A DNA stretch of 5,162 nucleotides from an uncultured Collinsella sp. GTDB taxonomy: Bacteria > Actinomycetota > Coriobacteriia > Coriobacteriales > Coriobacteriaceae. Location: NCBI GenBank assembly GCA_900752345.1, contig CAADVA010000095.1, forward strand, positions 1 to 5,162, given 5' to 3'. The stretch's first letter is position 1, and every line of letters begins with the position of its first letter. Under the pieces are notes generated by a model, which ran no database searches, was not told where the DNA came from, and worked only from the letters and a program-made list of their open reading frames with translations. Of the stretch, positions 4,532 through 5,162 are shown in pieces. The position numbers and the translations under genes were made by a program.

Positions 4532-5162
4532 TTGAACCTCTTGGTTGACGGCGGCAAGCATCCCAAGGCGCTTCTTGCGCTCGAGGACGGCAGTTATTTC
4601 TTCGGGCGCTCCGCGGGCGCGGAGGGCGAGACGTTCGGCGAGGTGGTGTTCAACACCTCGATGATCGGATATCAGGAAATCGCCTCCGACCCCTCATATG
4701 CCGGTCAGATCGTTACTCTTACCTATCCGCAGATCGGAAACTACGGCATCAATGAGAAGGACATGCAGGCTTCGGAGCTTCACCTTGCCGGCCTCATTGT
4801 CCACGACATGTGCTATGAGCCGAGCAACTGGCAGTCCGTCATCTCATTTCCCGACTTCCTGGCGGAGCGCGGCGTCGTCGCCATCGAGGACATCGATACC
4901 CGCGCGCTGACGCTCAAGATCCGCGAGGGAGGCGCCTGTAAGGCCGCCATCTCGACCATCGACCTCGACCCCGAAAGCCTGATTGCCCGAGTACGCGCCT
5001 CCGAGCCCATCTCCGAGCACAATTACGTCGCCGACGTCTCCTGCGACGACGCCTATGTGGTGCCCGCCGCGGGCGAGTGCCGCCACAAGGTGGTCGCCTA
5101 TGACTGCGGCGAGAAGAGCGGCATCGCTAAGCGTCTGGCCCGCGTCGGCTGGGGAGGCACCG
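4532..5162 (+). CDS. carA: Carbamoyl-phosphate synthase small subunit (3' partial)
   Basis: CarA is the glutaminase subunit that hydrolyses glutamine and channels ammonia to CarB, which makes carbamoyl phosphate for pyrimidines and arginine. The window holds 210 codons of roughly 360-380. The N-terminal CPSase_sm_chain domain is clear: ALLALEDGSYFFG (residues 13-25), EVVFNTSMIGYQEI (37-50), SDPSYAGQIVTLTYPQIGNYG (52-72), SNW (98-100) and IDTRALT (121-127). The start of the class I glutamine amidotransferase domain follows as HKVVAYDCGEKSGI (185-198); the family usually has YDFG-x-K-x-NI. The Cys/His/Glu triad lies beyond the window. The start is taken as TTG 4532, preceded by GGAAAGGA; ATG 4502, ten codons upstream in frame, cannot be excluded. 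The PyrR attenuator just upstream indicates that UMP-bound PyrR lowers its expression, and that carA probably opens a pyrimidine operon, with carB a plausible next gene. Confidence 0.94.
   Translation, partial: MNLLVDGGKHPKALLALEDGSYFFGRSAGAEGETFGEVVFNTSMIGYQEIASDPSYAGQIVTLTYPQIGNYGINEKDMQASELHLAGLIVHDMCYEPSNWQSVISFPDFLAERGVVAIEDIDTRALTLKIREGGACKAAISTIDLDPESLIARVRASEPISEHNYVADVSCDDAYVVPAAGECRHKVVAYDCGEKSGIAKRLARVGWGGT

Overview
This 5.2 kb window looks like core chromosome from a GC-rich bacterium, most likely an actinobacterium of the class Coriobacteriia (Collinsella/Olsenella/Atopobium type). That placement is an inference from three things: strong C/G bias at third codon positions, a PTS enzyme I with a somewhat divergent signature, and a PyrR-type RNA attenuator of Gram-positive style ahead of carA. 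No mobile element, CRISPR array or phage gene is visible, and I see no novel multi-gene system.

Layout from left to right. (1) Bases 1-1172, + strand: the 3' two thirds of ptsI (PTS enzyme I), starting just before the phosphohistidine motif and followed by a perfect 20-bp stem hairpin. (2) Bases 1343-2278, - strand: a complete 311-aa YegS/DgkB-type lipid kinase, convergent with ptsI. (3) Bases 2322-2366: overlapping divergent promoters, one for the kinase and one for the tRNAs. (4) Bases 2380-2536, + strand: tRNA-Pro(UGG) and tRNA-Gly(UCC), 6 nt apart, with a terminator behind them. (5) Bases 2537-2840: regulatory intergenic DNA with two dyads, a probable promoter and a leader hairpin. (6) Bases 2841-4196, + strand: gdhA, NADP-type glutamate dehydrogenase, with a strong terminator. 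(7) Bases 4256-4531: a pyrimidine leader with two candidate promoters, a PyrR-binding hairpin, an antiterminator and a U-tract terminator. (8) Bases 4532-5162, + strand: the first 210 codons of carA, probably opening a pyrimidine/arginine operon that runs off the window.

The genes are separate transcription units rather than one pathway. ptsI drives PEP-dependent sugar uptake, gdhA assimilates ammonia into glutamate, and carA uses glutamine nitrogen to make carbamoyl phosphate. gdhA and carA are therefore linked through nitrogen metabolism, although a terminator separates them. The most informative parts of the window are the control regions: the complete three-hairpin PyrR attenuator, and several symmetric dyads placed where operators would sit. 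The two partial genes at the window edges cannot be judged for completeness.
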